From assembly GCA_030603805.1 (NCBI GenBank), contig JAUVXD010000007.1, positions 1 to 64,000 on the forward strand: a stretch of 64,000 nucleotides of DNA, given 5' to 3'. Under the pieces are notes generated by a model, which had not been told where the DNA came from, did not search any database, and saw only the letters and a list, made by a program, of their open reading frames with translations. The DNA is from Acholeplasmataceae bacterium (GTDB taxonomy: Bacteria > Bacillota_I > Bacilli_A > Acholeplasmatales > Acholeplasmataceae). Below are positions 51,865 through 61,247 of this stretch, in pieces; within the stretch, counting starts at the first letter, position 1, and each line of letters begins with the position of its first letter. The translations under genes and the position numbers were made by a program.

Positions 51865-54205
51865 CTTCATAAGTTTCCCAAAACTGAGATAGTTCTTTAC
51901 TCAAATGCTCATGATCTTTGATGATTGTGGGCTTTTTCCATTCTAAGGGATAAAGCTTTTGATAGGTTTGTGTGGTAAACCGATCATCAATTAAAACAGC
52001 AATCCCGTAATCTTCTTTTCTTCGAATCACACGACCGACCGCTTGAATAACCTTATTCATTCCTGGATAGGTATATGCATAATTAAAGCCTTGATCAAAC
52101 TTTTGTTGATAATAATCTTTAAGTTCATTGTTTTGTTCGGAAAGCATGGGTAGTCCCACCCCAACAACAATAACGCCATGAAGCATATCTCCAACATAAT
52201 CAATGCCTTCAGCAAACATACCACCCATCACAAATAGACCCAGTTGGGATCTTTGATTTTCAGTCTTAAATCGGTCTAAAGTCACATCTCTTAAGTCTTG
52301 TGACATATCTCTTTCTTGAATGAAGTAGTCACAAGATATATTTTTTGGTAGTGCATCAAGCACTTGATTTAAATAGTGATACGAAGGAAAAAATGCGATA
52401 TAATTACCTTTTTTGGATTCAACGACTCGTTTAATCGTTTGCGAAACTAAGGATATAGAAGAACTTCGGTCTTGAAATCTTGTCGATATTTGATTTAATA
52501 TCATCAGTTTTAAACGATTAGGATCAAAAGGAGATTTGATTTTTAAAGTCTCACCCTTCGATTCAGTCAGTAATGTTTGATAGTATTCGATAGGATAGAG
52601 GGTTGCACTAAAAAACACAGTCCCATAGGCTTTATGTTTGATCGTATCATGAATGAAGGCACTCGCATCAAGACATTGAAGTGTGATGGTGATATCGCCA
52701 TCTTCAAGTTTTTGGATATGTGTGACATAAGCATCATTATAGTACTCAAATATTCTTATAAACCCTAAGATGGATAGATAACCTTCCATGACATCCGCTT
52801 TCTTAGGATACTTAGGATTTTCTTTTATAGCATTTTCTATTTTCTTCATTAAATGTCTTAAAACATCAATGAGTTCATCGCCTGGATATTCTATGGACAA
52901 AAAGGGTTTGGTGGCTAATCTTTCCTCATAAAGAGCAAAGTGATCTAAGACCTTTTTGACAGCGTTTCGAATCGTAGGCTTCATTTGATTGGCAAGTCTT
53001 CTAATTTTAATAAAATCAGAACGTATAATTGTTGATGAATACATATCTCTAGACCTTGAAATCATGTTATGGGCTTCATCAATTAAAAGGAGGGGTTTAT
53101 AGTTTTCTTCATCAAAGTATCTAATCAAATGAGCTCTTGGATCAAAAACATAATTATAATCACAAATAATGACATCTACAAAATAAGAAACATATAATGA
53201 AAATTCAAATGGACAAACCATGTGTTTTCTTGCATAGCGTTCAACAACGCTTCGAGTCATTAAGGTTTCATGATCAAAAATATCTTCCATAGCTTCTTGT
53301 AGACGGTCAAAGAATCCTTTAGCAAACGGACATTTTTCAGGATCACACTCTCTTTTTTCTAAAAAACAAATCGAATCTTTAGAGGTTAATTCTAAGGTTT
53401 TCGTCTCAAGTCCTGATTCATGAAGCATATCCATGGTATCTAGTGCAACTTTCTTACCTTGAGTCTTAGCCGTTAAGTAAAATATCTTTTGATTGTCTTC
53501 ATGAAGCGATTTTAAGGTTGAAAATAAGGAAGCCATGGTTTTGCCAATTCCTGTAGGTGCTATCGCATAAAGCAGATCATCATCCATCATCGTCTGATAG
53601 ACAGCTGTCATCATCTCTCTTTGACCTCTACGGTACGTATCAAAGGGAAAGTATAGATTCTTGATTGTCTCTTTTTTTCTTTCATAATGAAGATAAAGCT
53701 TTTCAAGCCATTTAAGATATCTTTCAATGGATTCTGTGAAAAAGGATTCGAGTAAATCAACATCAAAATAGGATTCAAAATGTCTCACCTGATAATCACT
53801 TAACTGAATATAAGTCACACGACCTAAGATATCGGTTAAGTTTTTATTTTTCATCATCATATAAGCATACATCTTAAGTTGTGATAGATGCTCAAGATTT
53901 AAGGCAAAATCATCAGAGAATATGTTTTTGCGAGTCGATTTAATTTCTTCAATCATCACCTCATCATTTCGATTGAGTAAACCATCAATTCGACCTGAAA
54001 GTGTGATTAAGATGTCATCTGAATAAGAAAAACTATACTGAATAAAAACTTCAGCATCATCTGTTGATTGATATTTACTTTGTAGATACTGGTGTGCTTT
54101 AGTCCCTTCGAGTAGAGATACATTTTGAAATGTCTCAGAGGAGAGATCCCCGCTTGCATATAAGAAGGATATTAGTTCACCAACGCCAATTTTAAACTCT
54201 TTCAT
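51854..54205 (-). CDS. PD-(D/E)XK nuclease - Rad3/XPD helicase fusion
   Basis: A 783-residue DNA-processing enzyme. Residues 1-175 carry a complete RecB-type nuclease set: GTKAHQYL (His38), GRIDGLL (Asp74), EEIKST (Glu87, Lys89) and QLKMYAYM (Gln109, Tyr113). The superfamily 2 helicase begins at about 185: Walker A APTGIGKT (216-223), four iron-sulfur cysteines (280, 287, 292, 331), DEAH (376-379) and a C-terminal GRVIRR motif VI. It should unwind DNA 5'-3' and cut it. Single gene with a bidirectional terminator. Confidence 0.9.
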   Translation of the reverse strand: MKEFKIGVGELISFLYASGDLSSETFQNVSLLEGTKAHQYLQSKYQSTDDAEVFIQYSFSYSDDILITLSGRIDGLLNRNDEVMIEEIKSTRKNIFSDDFALNLEHLSQLKMYAYMMMKNKNLTDILGRVTYIQLSDYQVRHFESYFDVDLLESFFTESIERYLKWLEKLYLHYERKKETIKNLYFPFDTYRRGQREMMTAVYQTMMDDDLLYAIAPTGIGKTMASLFSTLKSLHEDNQKIFYLTAKTQGKKVALDTMDMLHESGLETKTLELTSKDSICFLEKRECDPEKCPFAKGFFDRLQEAMEDIFDHETLMTRSVVERYARKHMVCPFEFSLYVSYFVDVIICDYNYVFDPRAHLIRYFDEENYKPLLLIDEAHNMISRSRDMYSSTIIRSDFIKIRRLANQMKPTIRNAVKKVLDHFALYEERLATKPFLSIEYPGDELIDVLRHLMKKIENAIKENPKYPKKADVMEGYLSILGFIRIFEYYNDAYVTHIQKLEDGDITITLQCLDASAFIHDTIKHKAYGTVFFSATLYPIEYYQTLLTESKGETLKIKSPFDPNRLKLMILNQISTRFQDRSSSISLVSQTIKRVVESKKGNYIAFFPSYHYLNQVLDALPKNISCDYFIQERDMSQDLRDVTLDRFKTENQRSQLGLFVMGGMFAEGIDYVGDMLHGVIVVGVGLPMLSEQNNELKDYYQQKFDQGFNYAYTYPGMNKVIQAVGRVIRRKEDYGIAVLIDDRFTTQTYQKLYPLEWKKPTIIKDHEHLSKELSQFWETYEDKK

Positions 54206-54303
54206 AGTGCCCTCGCTATCTTATATTATACACGTAAATCAATGTTCATCTTTTTTTTTAAGTTGATGTAAAATAGAGTTAATGATTGAAGAGGTGATTA
54301 AAA

Positions 54304-55323
54304 ATGCAACACAAATTAACCAAAGGTCCTTTATTAAATGATCAGGGGGAACTGATTGAAGCAGGATATCATACATCTTTAGTAAAGAGTTATGACCGTT
54401 CTAAGATTAAGGTCAAAGGCATGCGTATTAAAGAATGGGATTATTATTATGTGGGTCATGATCATATAGGTTTCGCTTTAACGGTTGCAGATAATGATTA
54501 CTTGTGGCTAACATCCATCACTTTTTTTGATTTTATCGAAAAGAAGGAACATACCTATACCAAACTAGGCTGGTTTCCAAGAGGGAAGTTTAAAATGCCA
54601 CCAACGTCAACCAAAGGAGATATCAGACTAAAATCATCGAAACAAACCATTGAAATCATCATTGAAGGTAAGAAAAGACATCTTAAGGTTTATGTGAAGG
54701 ATTTTAAAAAGGGTATAGATCTCAATGTAAACCTTATCTTAGAGCCCACCATCAAAGATAGCATGGTGATTGCAACCCCTTTTCATAAGAAAGGACATTT
54801 CTATTACAATCAAAAAATAAATCTCTTAAAATCCAAAGGCAGTCTCATTTTAGGTCATCATGCTTTTGAATTAAACGATGCTTATGGTGTGCTAGATTGG
54901 GGTAGAGGTGTTTGGACTTATCAAAATACGTGGTACTGGTCATCCTTATCAGGCGTAGAAGAGGGTCATTTGATTGGGTTTAATCTAGGCTATGGATTTG
55001 GAGATACATCTCAAGCTTCTGAAAATATGGTTTTCTATGATCAAGAAACATTTAAGCTTGATGATGTCACATTCAATATCCCCATTAAAGAGGGTAAAGA
55101 ATCCTATTTAGAACCTTGGACAATTACTTCAAGCAAGCAAGATATCTCATTAATATTTACACCGATATTAGATCGGCACTCTCATTCCAATGTTATTTTC
55201 ATCAGTTCACTCCAACACCAAGTCTTTGGAAAATTCAGTGGAACCATAAAAGTATCTGATGACCGTATCATTGAAATTAAAAATTTGATGGGATTTGCAG
55301 AAAAAGTGAAGAACCGCTGGTGA
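54304..55323 (+). CDS. DUF2804 domain protein
   Basis: A 339-residue protein matching the DUF2804 layout: KGPLLNDQGELIEAGY at the start, RIKEWDYYYVGH, GVLDWGRGVWTYQNTWYWSSLSG in the middle and a beta-rich C-terminus. No signal peptide. The function is unknown; the predicted beta-sandwich resembles proteins acting on lipids or sugars. GAAGAGGTG serves as ribosome site. Confidence 0.8.
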   Translation: MQHKLTKGPLLNDQGELIEAGYHTSLVKSYDRSKIKVKGMRIKEWDYYYVGHDHIGFALTVADNDYLWLTSITFFDFIEKKEHTYTKLGWFPRGKFKMPPTSTKGDIRLKSSKQTIEIIIEGKKRHLKVYVKDFKKGIDLNVNLILEPTIKDSMVIATPFHKKGHFYYNQKINLLKSKGSLILGHHAFELNDAYGVLDWGRGVWTYQNTWYWSSLSGVEEGHLIGFNLGYGFGDTSQASENMVFYDQETFKLDDVTFNIPIKEGKESYLEPWTITSSKQDISLIFTPILDRHSHSNVIFISSLQHQVFGKFSGTIKVSDDRIIEIKNLMGFAEKVKNRW

Positions 55324-55355
55324 CACATAGATAAGAAATAAACTTTAAATGATAC

Positions 55356-55400
55356 ATGGCTTACATTGGGTTATTTCCCATAAGTAAGCCATTTCTATTT
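55356..55400 (+). terminator. Terminator with nested hairpin
   Basis: ATGGCTTAC (55356-55364) pairs with GTAAGCCAT (55384-55392); inside, TGGG pairs with CCCA. T-rich sequence follows. Confidence 0.8.
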
Positions 55401-55418
55401 TTCTATCTAAAATTGTTC

Positions 55419-55503
55419 TGATACTACGTATCAAGCAGATGAAAATATTTTCAAAATTATGTGAGATTTCTTTATTGAAATCAGACCTTTAAAAGTTTAT
55501 AAT
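55419..55503 (+). promoter_or_regulatory. Promoter region of nrdJ with palindrome
   Basis: TTGAAA (55475-55480), 17 nt and TATAAT (55498-55503) make a near-ideal promoter. TGATAC-TAC-GTATCA (55419-55433) is an inverted repeat 42 nt before the -35. The leader then forms a small stem (GTTTTG/CAAAAC near 55515-55540). No NrdR box or cobalamin riboswitch was recognised. Confidence 0.6.
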
Positions 55504-55573
55504 ACATGTAAGCCGTTTTGTTGACGCTTGCAAAACAGGTTTAAGGGGATAATTTAAAAATGAGGTGGATAAG

Positions 55574-57760
55574 ATGTATGTCATCAAGCGAAACGGTATC
55601 AAAGAACCGTTTGATTTAAACAAAATCGCCAATGCGATGCAAAAAGCTTATCGAAGTGTGGGGCTCTCTTTTACAGATGAGGAATGCTTGAAGCAAGCAA
55701 CCGAAATCACGAAGGCGTATCCAAAATATCAAGAAGTCAACATCGAAATGATTCAAGATGATGTTGAGCTCTATCTAATGAAGAAGAAGCATTATGATGC
55801 TGCACGTTCTTATATTAAGTATAGAGAAAAACAAAAGACTGACCGTGATAATCCATGGGCAGACAATGATGAAAGACAAGATTTAATTTTAAAGAAGTAT
55901 TTAATTAATGGGGAAGATAAAAAAGACTTCATCAAACGTATTGCCTTTGGTAAATCTTCTTTAGAAAAGATTTTTAGAAGAAAAGAAGCCATTTTTGGTG
56001 GTAGAAACCTTTATGCGATTGGTAGAGAAGGTAATATTACCGGTAGTAACTGTTATGTTGTACAAGATCCAGAAGATAGCTTAGAAAGCATTTATCGTGT
56101 GGACTACCAAATTGCTAGAACCTATAGCTATGGTGGCGGACAAGGGATGAACCTATCTAAGATTCGTCCAAAAGGTGCGAAGGTCAATAACTCATCAAAC
56201 ACCACACCAGGTGTTATGGTGTTTGCAGAAAAGTATTCTCACACGACTTTAAATACACAACAAGATAATAGACGTGGTGCATTGATGCTTGTTTTAAACA
56301 TCGATCATCCAGATATTATCGACTTTATTACGACCAAGCTTGACTTATCTAAAGTTAATGGTGCCAATATCTCGATTGCCATTACAGATCCTTTCATGAA
56401 GGCTGTTGAAAATGATGAACAGTGGGTCATGAATTTTGAAACGCCTTATGAAGTGATCCAAAAGAAGATGAAAGCCAGAGATTTATTAAAACTTGTGGGT
56501 TATGCAGCGCATACGATGGGTGATCCTGGGGTCATTTTCATCGACAACATGAATAATTATCATTTCTTATCCGAATATGATGATGTTAGATTTACAGCAA
56601 CCAACCCATGTGGTGAACAACCACTCATGCCTCATGGATCATGTAATTTAGGCTCTATCAACTTAAATGCATTTGTTAAAAATCCATTTACAGAAGAAGC
56701 AGTCTATGATTGGGACCGATTTGATTTTGTTGTTGGAGAAATGATTGTTGCATTAGATGATTTACTCACCATGCTTGGTGATCGTCATGCGCTTCCAGAA
56801 CAAATAGAGCACGTGATTCAATACCGTGAAGTTGGACTTGGCGTGATGGGCTTAGCTGACCTAGCTTTATCACTAAGACTGAGATACGGTTCAGAAGAGT
56901 TCTTAAAATTCTTAGATCAACTGATGAGACGTATGTTAAACTCTGCAACCAAAGCTTCAGCACTTCGTGCTAAAGATTTAGGTGCATTCCCAAGATTTGA
57001 TTATGGTAAAGTCTCTAAATCGAGATTCTATCAAGTCGGTATTGACCCAGATACAGATGAACTCGTCAAAAAATATGGCATGAGAAACTCAAGACTCTTA
57101 TCGATAGCACCTACAGGATCTATCTCTAACATATTAGGTGTAAGTGGCGGTGTAGAGCCATTCTTCCAAATTAATTATACACGCCGTATTGTCTCTATGT
57201 TTGATGAAGAAAAAACGATTACTATTTGGGAAAAGACACCACTTGCGCTTGCAAAGACAATGAATGTCAAACCAGAACAACTTCCAGAATGGGCTTTAGT
57301 CACCTCACAAAACATTTCATTTATGGAACGCGCACACGTGCAAGCAACCATTCAAAAATATGTAGATACTGCGATTAGTTCTACATTCAACTTACATAAT
57401 AGTGCATCTGTTGACGATGTCATGGATATTTATAAAACTGCTTGGAAGCTTGGATTTAAAGGTGCAACCGTCTTTAGAGACAGATGTGCGAAAATTGGTA
57501 TTTTAGCAGGTATCAATGAAAATACCGAAGATTTAAATCCTGCAGTTCCACCACATGTTCACGTTGAAGAAAAATGGTTCAACAAGAAAACATTAGAAAC
57601 CAAAGAATATATTACACACATTTCTGTATCTTCTAGTGGACACACACCAGAGAAGATTGAAAAAGAACTTTGCCCATTATGTGGCGATGTCTTAGTTAAA
57701 AAACAAGGCTGTATTAAATGTAATAATCCAGACTGTGTTTACGAAAAATGCGCTATTTAA
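55574..57760 (+). CDS. nrdJ: Ribonucleoside-diphosphate reductase, class II (cobalamin-dependent) type
   Basis: A 728-residue reductase. An ATP-cone (about 1-90) precedes the ten-strand barrel with GGRNLYAIGREGNITGSN, NPCGEQPL (344-351), SCNLGSINL and PTGSISNILGVSGG. The C-terminus has CPLCG, GCIKCNNPDCVYEKC, the cysteine-rich tail of NrdJ enzymes. No nrdB or nrdG gene is nearby, which also favours class II, dependent on adenosylcobalamin. GAGGT lies 7 nt before ATG 55574; GTG 55565 is less likely. Confidence 0.85.
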   Translation: MYVIKRNGIKEPFDLNKIANAMQKAYRSVGLSFTDEECLKQATEITKAYPKYQEVNIEMIQDDVELYLMKKKHYDAARSYIKYREKQKTDRDNPWADNDERQDLILKKYLINGEDKKDFIKRIAFGKSSLEKIFRRKEAIFGGRNLYAIGREGNITGSNCYVVQDPEDSLESIYRVDYQIARTYSYGGGQGMNLSKIRPKGAKVNNSSNTTPGVMVFAEKYSHTTLNTQQDNRRGALMLVLNIDHPDIIDFITTKLDLSKVNGANISIAITDPFMKAVENDEQWVMNFETPYEVIQKKMKARDLLKLVGYAAHTMGDPGVIFIDNMNNYHFLSEYDDVRFTATNPCGEQPLMPHGSCNLGSINLNAFVKNPFTEEAVYDWDRFDFVVGEMIVALDDLLTMLGDRHALPEQIEHVIQYREVGLGVMGLADLALSLRLRYGSEEFLKFLDQLMRRMLNSATKASALRAKDLGAFPRFDYGKVSKSRFYQVGIDPDTDELVKKYGMRNSRLLSIAPTGSISNILGVSGGVEPFFQINYTRRIVSMFDEEKTITIWEKTPLALAKTMNVKPEQLPEWALVTSQNISFMERAHVQATIQKYVDTAISSTFNLHNSASVDDVMDIYKTAWKLGFKGATVFRDRCAKIGILAGINENTEDLNPAVPPHVHVEEKWFNKKTLETKEYITHISVSSSGHTPEKIEKELCPLCGDVLVKKQGCIKCNNPDCVYEKCAI

Positions 57761-57768
57761 TGATGATG

Positions 57769-57797
57769 AAACACTCTACTCACCTAGAGTGTTTTTT
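57769..57797 (+). terminator. Terminator of nrdJ
   Basis: AAACACTCTA, loop CTCACC and TAGAGTGTTT with six Ts. It lies between nrdJ and the kinase gene. Confidence 0.9.
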
Positions 57798-57836
57798 CTT
57801 AAGAGTGATATACTAAACTTGAATCAGGTGATTATA

Positions 57837-58619
57837 ATGAAAAGAAAAAAGATTCACTTAACCGTGATGCCTAAAGAAATACTCACGCATCTTCATTCAA
57901 GGGGATATAAAACCAATGACATGGGTATGTCATCTGCTTTGGTCTACGATTATGGGGACATGATTTTAAAAGTGGATTATCAATCAGAGGAGACCATCAA
58001 TGAAGTGAGGATGTGTGGGTGGTTGGCACCTTATGGGTTAGCACCAAGAATTATTGCTGAACACCTTGAAAAAAACATTCATTTTATTTTGATGGAAAAA
58101 GTTCAAGGAATGGAACTTTGTGGTGATTCTTATTTAAAGAACCCAGGTCTTTTAATTGATTGCTTAATAACAGCACTTAAACTCCTTTGGAAAATACCCA
58201 TTGAAGGTTGTCCTTCTCATATGACAATTGAAAATAAACTAAAACTTGCTAAAAAACGTGTGATGAACAAAGAGGTTGATTTAAGCGATTGGGATGATGA
58301 GATTATCAATCAAAGATTTAAGACACCTGAAGAACTCTATGACTATTTAGAAAGACATAAGCATCACGAACATTTAGTGATGTCCCATGGAGATTTTTGT
58401 TTACCCAATATTTTCTTTAAGGGTAAAGACTTTGAAAGATTCATTGATCTAGGTAGAGCAGGGCTTTCCTCCAAATGGCAAGATATTGCCTTATGTGTGA
58501 GATCCCTTAAGTATAACTTAGGAACTGATCAATATATACCAAAATTTTTTGCAAAGCTTGGTATTGAACCTAATCACGACTTAATTGATTATTATCTCTT
58601 GATGGACGAACTTTTCTAA
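57837..58619 (+). CDS. APH(3')-like aminoglycoside phosphotransferase
   Basis: A 260-residue kinase of the APH(3') fold and usual length. VYDYGDMILKVDYQ gives the ATP lysine, SHGDFCLPNIFF the catalytic Asp (Brenner loop HGDxxxxN) and FIDLGRAGLSSKWQDIALC the metal-binding DxGR segment plus the family tail. It would phosphorylate the 3'-OH of kanamycin-like drugs or a natural small molecule. AGGTGAT precedes ATG 57837; the longer frame from 57735 crosses the nrdJ terminator. No mobile element surrounds it, so it may be native. Confidence 0.85.
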   Translation: MKRKKIHLTVMPKEILTHLHSRGYKTNDMGMSSALVYDYGDMILKVDYQSEETINEVRMCGWLAPYGLAPRIIAEHLEKNIHFILMEKVQGMELCGDSYLKNPGLLIDCLITALKLLWKIPIEGCPSHMTIENKLKLAKKRVMNKEVDLSDWDDEIINQRFKTPEELYDYLERHKHHEHLVMSHGDFCLPNIFFKGKDFERFIDLGRAGLSSKWQDIALCVRSLKYNLGTDQYIPKFFAKLGIEPNHDLIDYYLLMDELF

Positions 58620-58623
58620 ATCC

Positions 58624-58671
58624 TTTCTATAAAATAGAAACCTTGACATCCAGCTTTAAAATGAATACAAT
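58624..58671 (+). promoter_or_regulatory. htpG promoter with adjacent inverted repeat
   Basis: TTGACA (58643-58648), 17 nt and TACAAT (58666-58671). TTTCTAT-AAA-ATAGAAA (58624-58640) abuts the -35 and may be an operator or the terminator of the previous gene. It is not a CIRCE or CtsR site. Confidence 0.6.
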
Positions 58672-58691
58672 TTTATATGGAGGCGAAAAAT

Positions 58692-60563
58692 ATGGCAAAA
58701 ACACAACAGTTTAAAACAGAATCTCAAAAACTTTTACACTTAATGACGCATTCAATCTATACGCAAAAGGAAATTTTTTTAAGAGAACTGATCTCTAATG
58801 CATCCGATGCCATTGATAAGCGTCACTATCTATCGTTAACAGATCGCAAGGTACCAACAGATACCTATGAAATTTGGTTAAAGCCAGATGAAGCAAATAA
58901 AACACTCGTTATTTCTGATAATGGGATTGGCTTTACTGAAGAAGAACTCATTGAAAACTTAGGAACGATTGCACAAAGTGGATCTAAAGCTTTCTTAGAA
59001 AAGATCGAACAAAAAGATTTAGACATCATTGGCCAGTTTGGTGTCGGGTTTTACTCATCCTTCATGGTTGCAAAAGAAGTCATCGTAGAAACAAGATCAC
59101 CCTATGCAGAAACGGGATATCGATGGACATCTTTAGGGGAAGACTCCTATACCATTGAAGAAATTGAGCGACATGAGATTGGAACAACCATCACTTTATT
59201 CCTTAGAGATGACGATACTGAAAACGAAGAAAACTTCTCACAGTACACACAAACTTATACACTCAAGAATCTCGTTAAAAAGTATAGTGACTATGTCCGC
59301 TATCCGATTTTAATGATGGTTAAAAAGACTGAAGATAAAAAAGAGAAGTTTGAACAAGAAACACTCAATCAAATGATTCCAATTTGGAAAAGAGCAAAAT
59401 CTGAAATAAAACCAGAAGATATGAATCAGTTTTATCAACATCAGTTTAATGATTATGAAGAACCACTTCATGTGATTCATACCGATGTAGAAGGTTTATT
59501 AACCTATACAGCATTACTCTTTATTCCTAAGAAACCTGCTTATGACTTTTACAGTGAACATTATGAAAAAGGCTTGCAGCTTTATTCAAAAGGTGTTTTT
59601 ATCCAAAACAAGAATAAAGATTTAATACCAGATTACTTTAAGTTTGTTAAAGGGTTAGTCGATTCAGCAGATTTATCATTAAATATTTCAAGAGAACTCT
59701 TGCAGCATGATCGTCAACTCAAAAAGATTGCATCTCATATTGAAAAGAAGATTAAATCAGAGTTAGAAAACTTACTTGAAAAAGATCGAGATAAGTATAT
59801 TGAGTTTTATGAGGCATATAAGAACACACTCAAATATGGACTTTATGAACATTTTGGTGTCAATAAAGAAAAACTTCAAGACTTAATTATGTTTAAGACC
59901 TCTAAACGCGATGAATACATCACGTTTAAGGAATACATCGATCAAAAACCTGAGGAACAAAAAGCGATTTATTATGCATCAGGTAAATCTAAATCCTCTA
60001 TTTTATCACTCCCACAAATGGATGTGATGAAGGAAAAAGGTTATGAAGTCCTCTTATTCACAGATGAAATCGATGAATTCATGATTCAAATCCTTCAAAG
60101 TTATCAAGAAGTTCCTTTTAAATCTGTTCAACAAGGGGAATCTGATTTAGTTGATGATACGAAGAAAGAAGAACTTAAGTCTAAGGAAAAAGAACATAAG
60201 GATATCTTAAAGGCACTGAAGAAAGCATTAAAAGATAAGGTTAAAGATGTGAAGCTTTCTGCAAGACTTAAGACATCTGCTGTATGTTTAGTATCAGGTG
60301 AAGGTTTATCTTTAGAAATGGAAAAGATTTTAAAGACCATGCCGAATCAAACGGATGTTAAGGCAGATCGAATTCTTGAAATTAATCCAGATCATGATCT
60401 TTTTAAAGCATTAAACAAGATTTATGACCAAGATGCATCCAAAATTGATGATTATGCATCCATTCTTTATCACCAAGCACTTTTAATTGAAGGCCTACCT
60501 ATTGAAGACCCAACAGAGTTTTCGAATCAATTAGTCAAACTGATGATTGAATCGAGCAAATAA
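58692..60563 (+). CDS. htpG: Chaperone HtpG (Hsp90)
   Basis: A 623-residue bacterial Hsp90. The N-terminal ATP domain has ELISNASDAIDK (catalytic Glu and Asn), ISDNGIGF (Asp of the adenine pocket) and GQFGVGFYSSF (lid). The middle domain holds SRELLQHDRQLKKI with the gamma-phosphate arginine; a shorter C-terminal dimerisation domain ends the protein. GGAGG precedes ATG 58692; the in-frame ATG at 58677 is disfavoured. Single gene. Confidence 0.95.
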   Translation: MAKTQQFKTESQKLLHLMTHSIYTQKEIFLRELISNASDAIDKRHYLSLTDRKVPTDTYEIWLKPDEANKTLVISDNGIGFTEEELIENLGTIAQSGSKAFLEKIEQKDLDIIGQFGVGFYSSFMVAKEVIVETRSPYAETGYRWTSLGEDSYTIEEIERHEIGTTITLFLRDDDTENEENFSQYTQTYTLKNLVKKYSDYVRYPILMMVKKTEDKKEKFEQETLNQMIPIWKRAKSEIKPEDMNQFYQHQFNDYEEPLHVIHTDVEGLLTYTALLFIPKKPAYDFYSEHYEKGLQLYSKGVFIQNKNKDLIPDYFKFVKGLVDSADLSLNISRELLQHDRQLKKIASHIEKKIKSELENLLEKDRDKYIEFYEAYKNTLKYGLYEHFGVNKEKLQDLIMFKTSKRDEYITFKEYIDQKPEEQKAIYYASGKSKSSILSLPQMDVMKEKGYEVLLFTDEIDEFMIQILQSYQEVPFKSVQQGESDLVDDTKKEELKSKEKEHKDILKALKKALKDKVKDVKLSARLKTSAVCLVSGEGLSLEMEKILKTMPNQTDVKADRILEINPDHDLFKALNKIYDQDASKIDDYASILYHQALLIEGLPIEDPTEFSNQLVKLMIESSK

Positions 60564-60570
60564 ATAAAAC

Positions 60571-60603
60571 GATGTCACGAGATTTTTCTTGTGGCATCTT
60601 TTG
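60571..60603 (+). terminator. Terminator of htpG
   Basis: GATGTCACGAG (60571-60581) pairs with CTTGTGGCATC (60588-60598) with two wobbles; T-run follows. Confidence 0.8.
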
Positions 60604-60682
60604 ATAATCGACTGAGATATCAAGGTTAAGTTTATATTTTCAAGGTATAATAGACATACAAACATCAAAGGAGATCATTTTA

Positions 60683-61063
60683 ATGAAAACCATTATCACA
60701 AAAGATGCACCTGCAGCTATAGGTGCTTACAGTCAAGGGGTGTGGGTAGCAAATACACTTTATGTCTCTGGACAAATCCCATTTGTTCCAGAAACGATGA
60801 CTCTAGTCTCACAAGATATTAAAGATCAAACCAAACAATCACTAGACAATGTGTACGCGATTGTAAAAGCAGCAGGACTAAAAAAAGAAGATATTGTCAA
60901 ATGTACGATTTATATGACTAATCTTGGTGATTTTCAAGTCATGAATCAAGTTTATGGTGCATTTTTTGGTGAACATAAACCTGCACGAGCAGCTGTTGAG
61001 GTCAGAAGACTGCCTAGAGATGTTCAAATTGAAATTGATGCAATCGCAATTAAATCGACTTAA
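60683..61063 (+). CDS. ridA: RidA/YjgF imine deaminase
   Basis: A 126-residue trimeric RidA protein. AIGAYSQGVWVANTLYVSGQIP opens the family domain, and the substrate-binding arginine is in KPARAAVEV (about residue 104), followed by Glu in QIEIDAIA. It hydrolyses reactive enamines and imines made by PLP enzymes. AAAGGAGA precedes the ATG. Confidence 0.95.
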   Translation: MKTIITKDAPAAIGAYSQGVWVANTLYVSGQIPFVPETMTLVSQDIKDQTKQSLDNVYAIVKAAGLKKEDIVKCTIYMTNLGDFQVMNQVYGAFFGEHKPARAAVEVRRLPRDVQIEIDAIAIKST

Positions 61064-61068
61064 TAAAT

Positions 61069-61112
61069 ACTCAGCAAATTTAGGGGATGCCCTTTGGTTT
61101 GCTGAGTCTTTT
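61069..61112 (+). terminator. Terminator of ridA
   Basis: ACTCAGCAAA pairs with TTTGCTGAGT; an inner AGGG/CCCT pairing extends it. CTTTTATTT follows. Confidence 0.85.
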
Positions 61113-61138
61113 ATTTCATAAAAACAAGTGCTTTACTT

Positions 61139-61230
61139 TTGGAATCATTTTAATTAAGTGCTATAATGTAAGTAAATTTATGGTGGTGTATGATGCCATC
61201 TAATGCATGCAACATTGCATGGTGAATCAT
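61139..61230 (+). promoter_or_regulatory. Promoter and structured leader of the nqr operon
   Basis: TTGGAA (61139-61144), 17 nt with extended TG, and TATAAT (61162-61167). The leader can form CATGCAA-CA-TTGCATG (61206-61221) or, instead, a larger stem in which TGATGCCAT (61191-61199) pairs with ATGGT..ATCA (61219-61230). The two share bases and exclude each other. No known riboswitch core was recognised. Confidence 0.55.
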
Positions 61231-61247
61231 AGAAAAAAGGTGACAAT

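Noticed and set aside
55504-55573. Cobalamin riboswitch before nrdJ
   Set aside because: The leader is too short and lacks a B12-box.
58624-58671. CIRCE or CtsR site before htpG
   Set aside because: Neither the CIRCE 9-9-9 repeat nor the CtsR heptad repeat is present.
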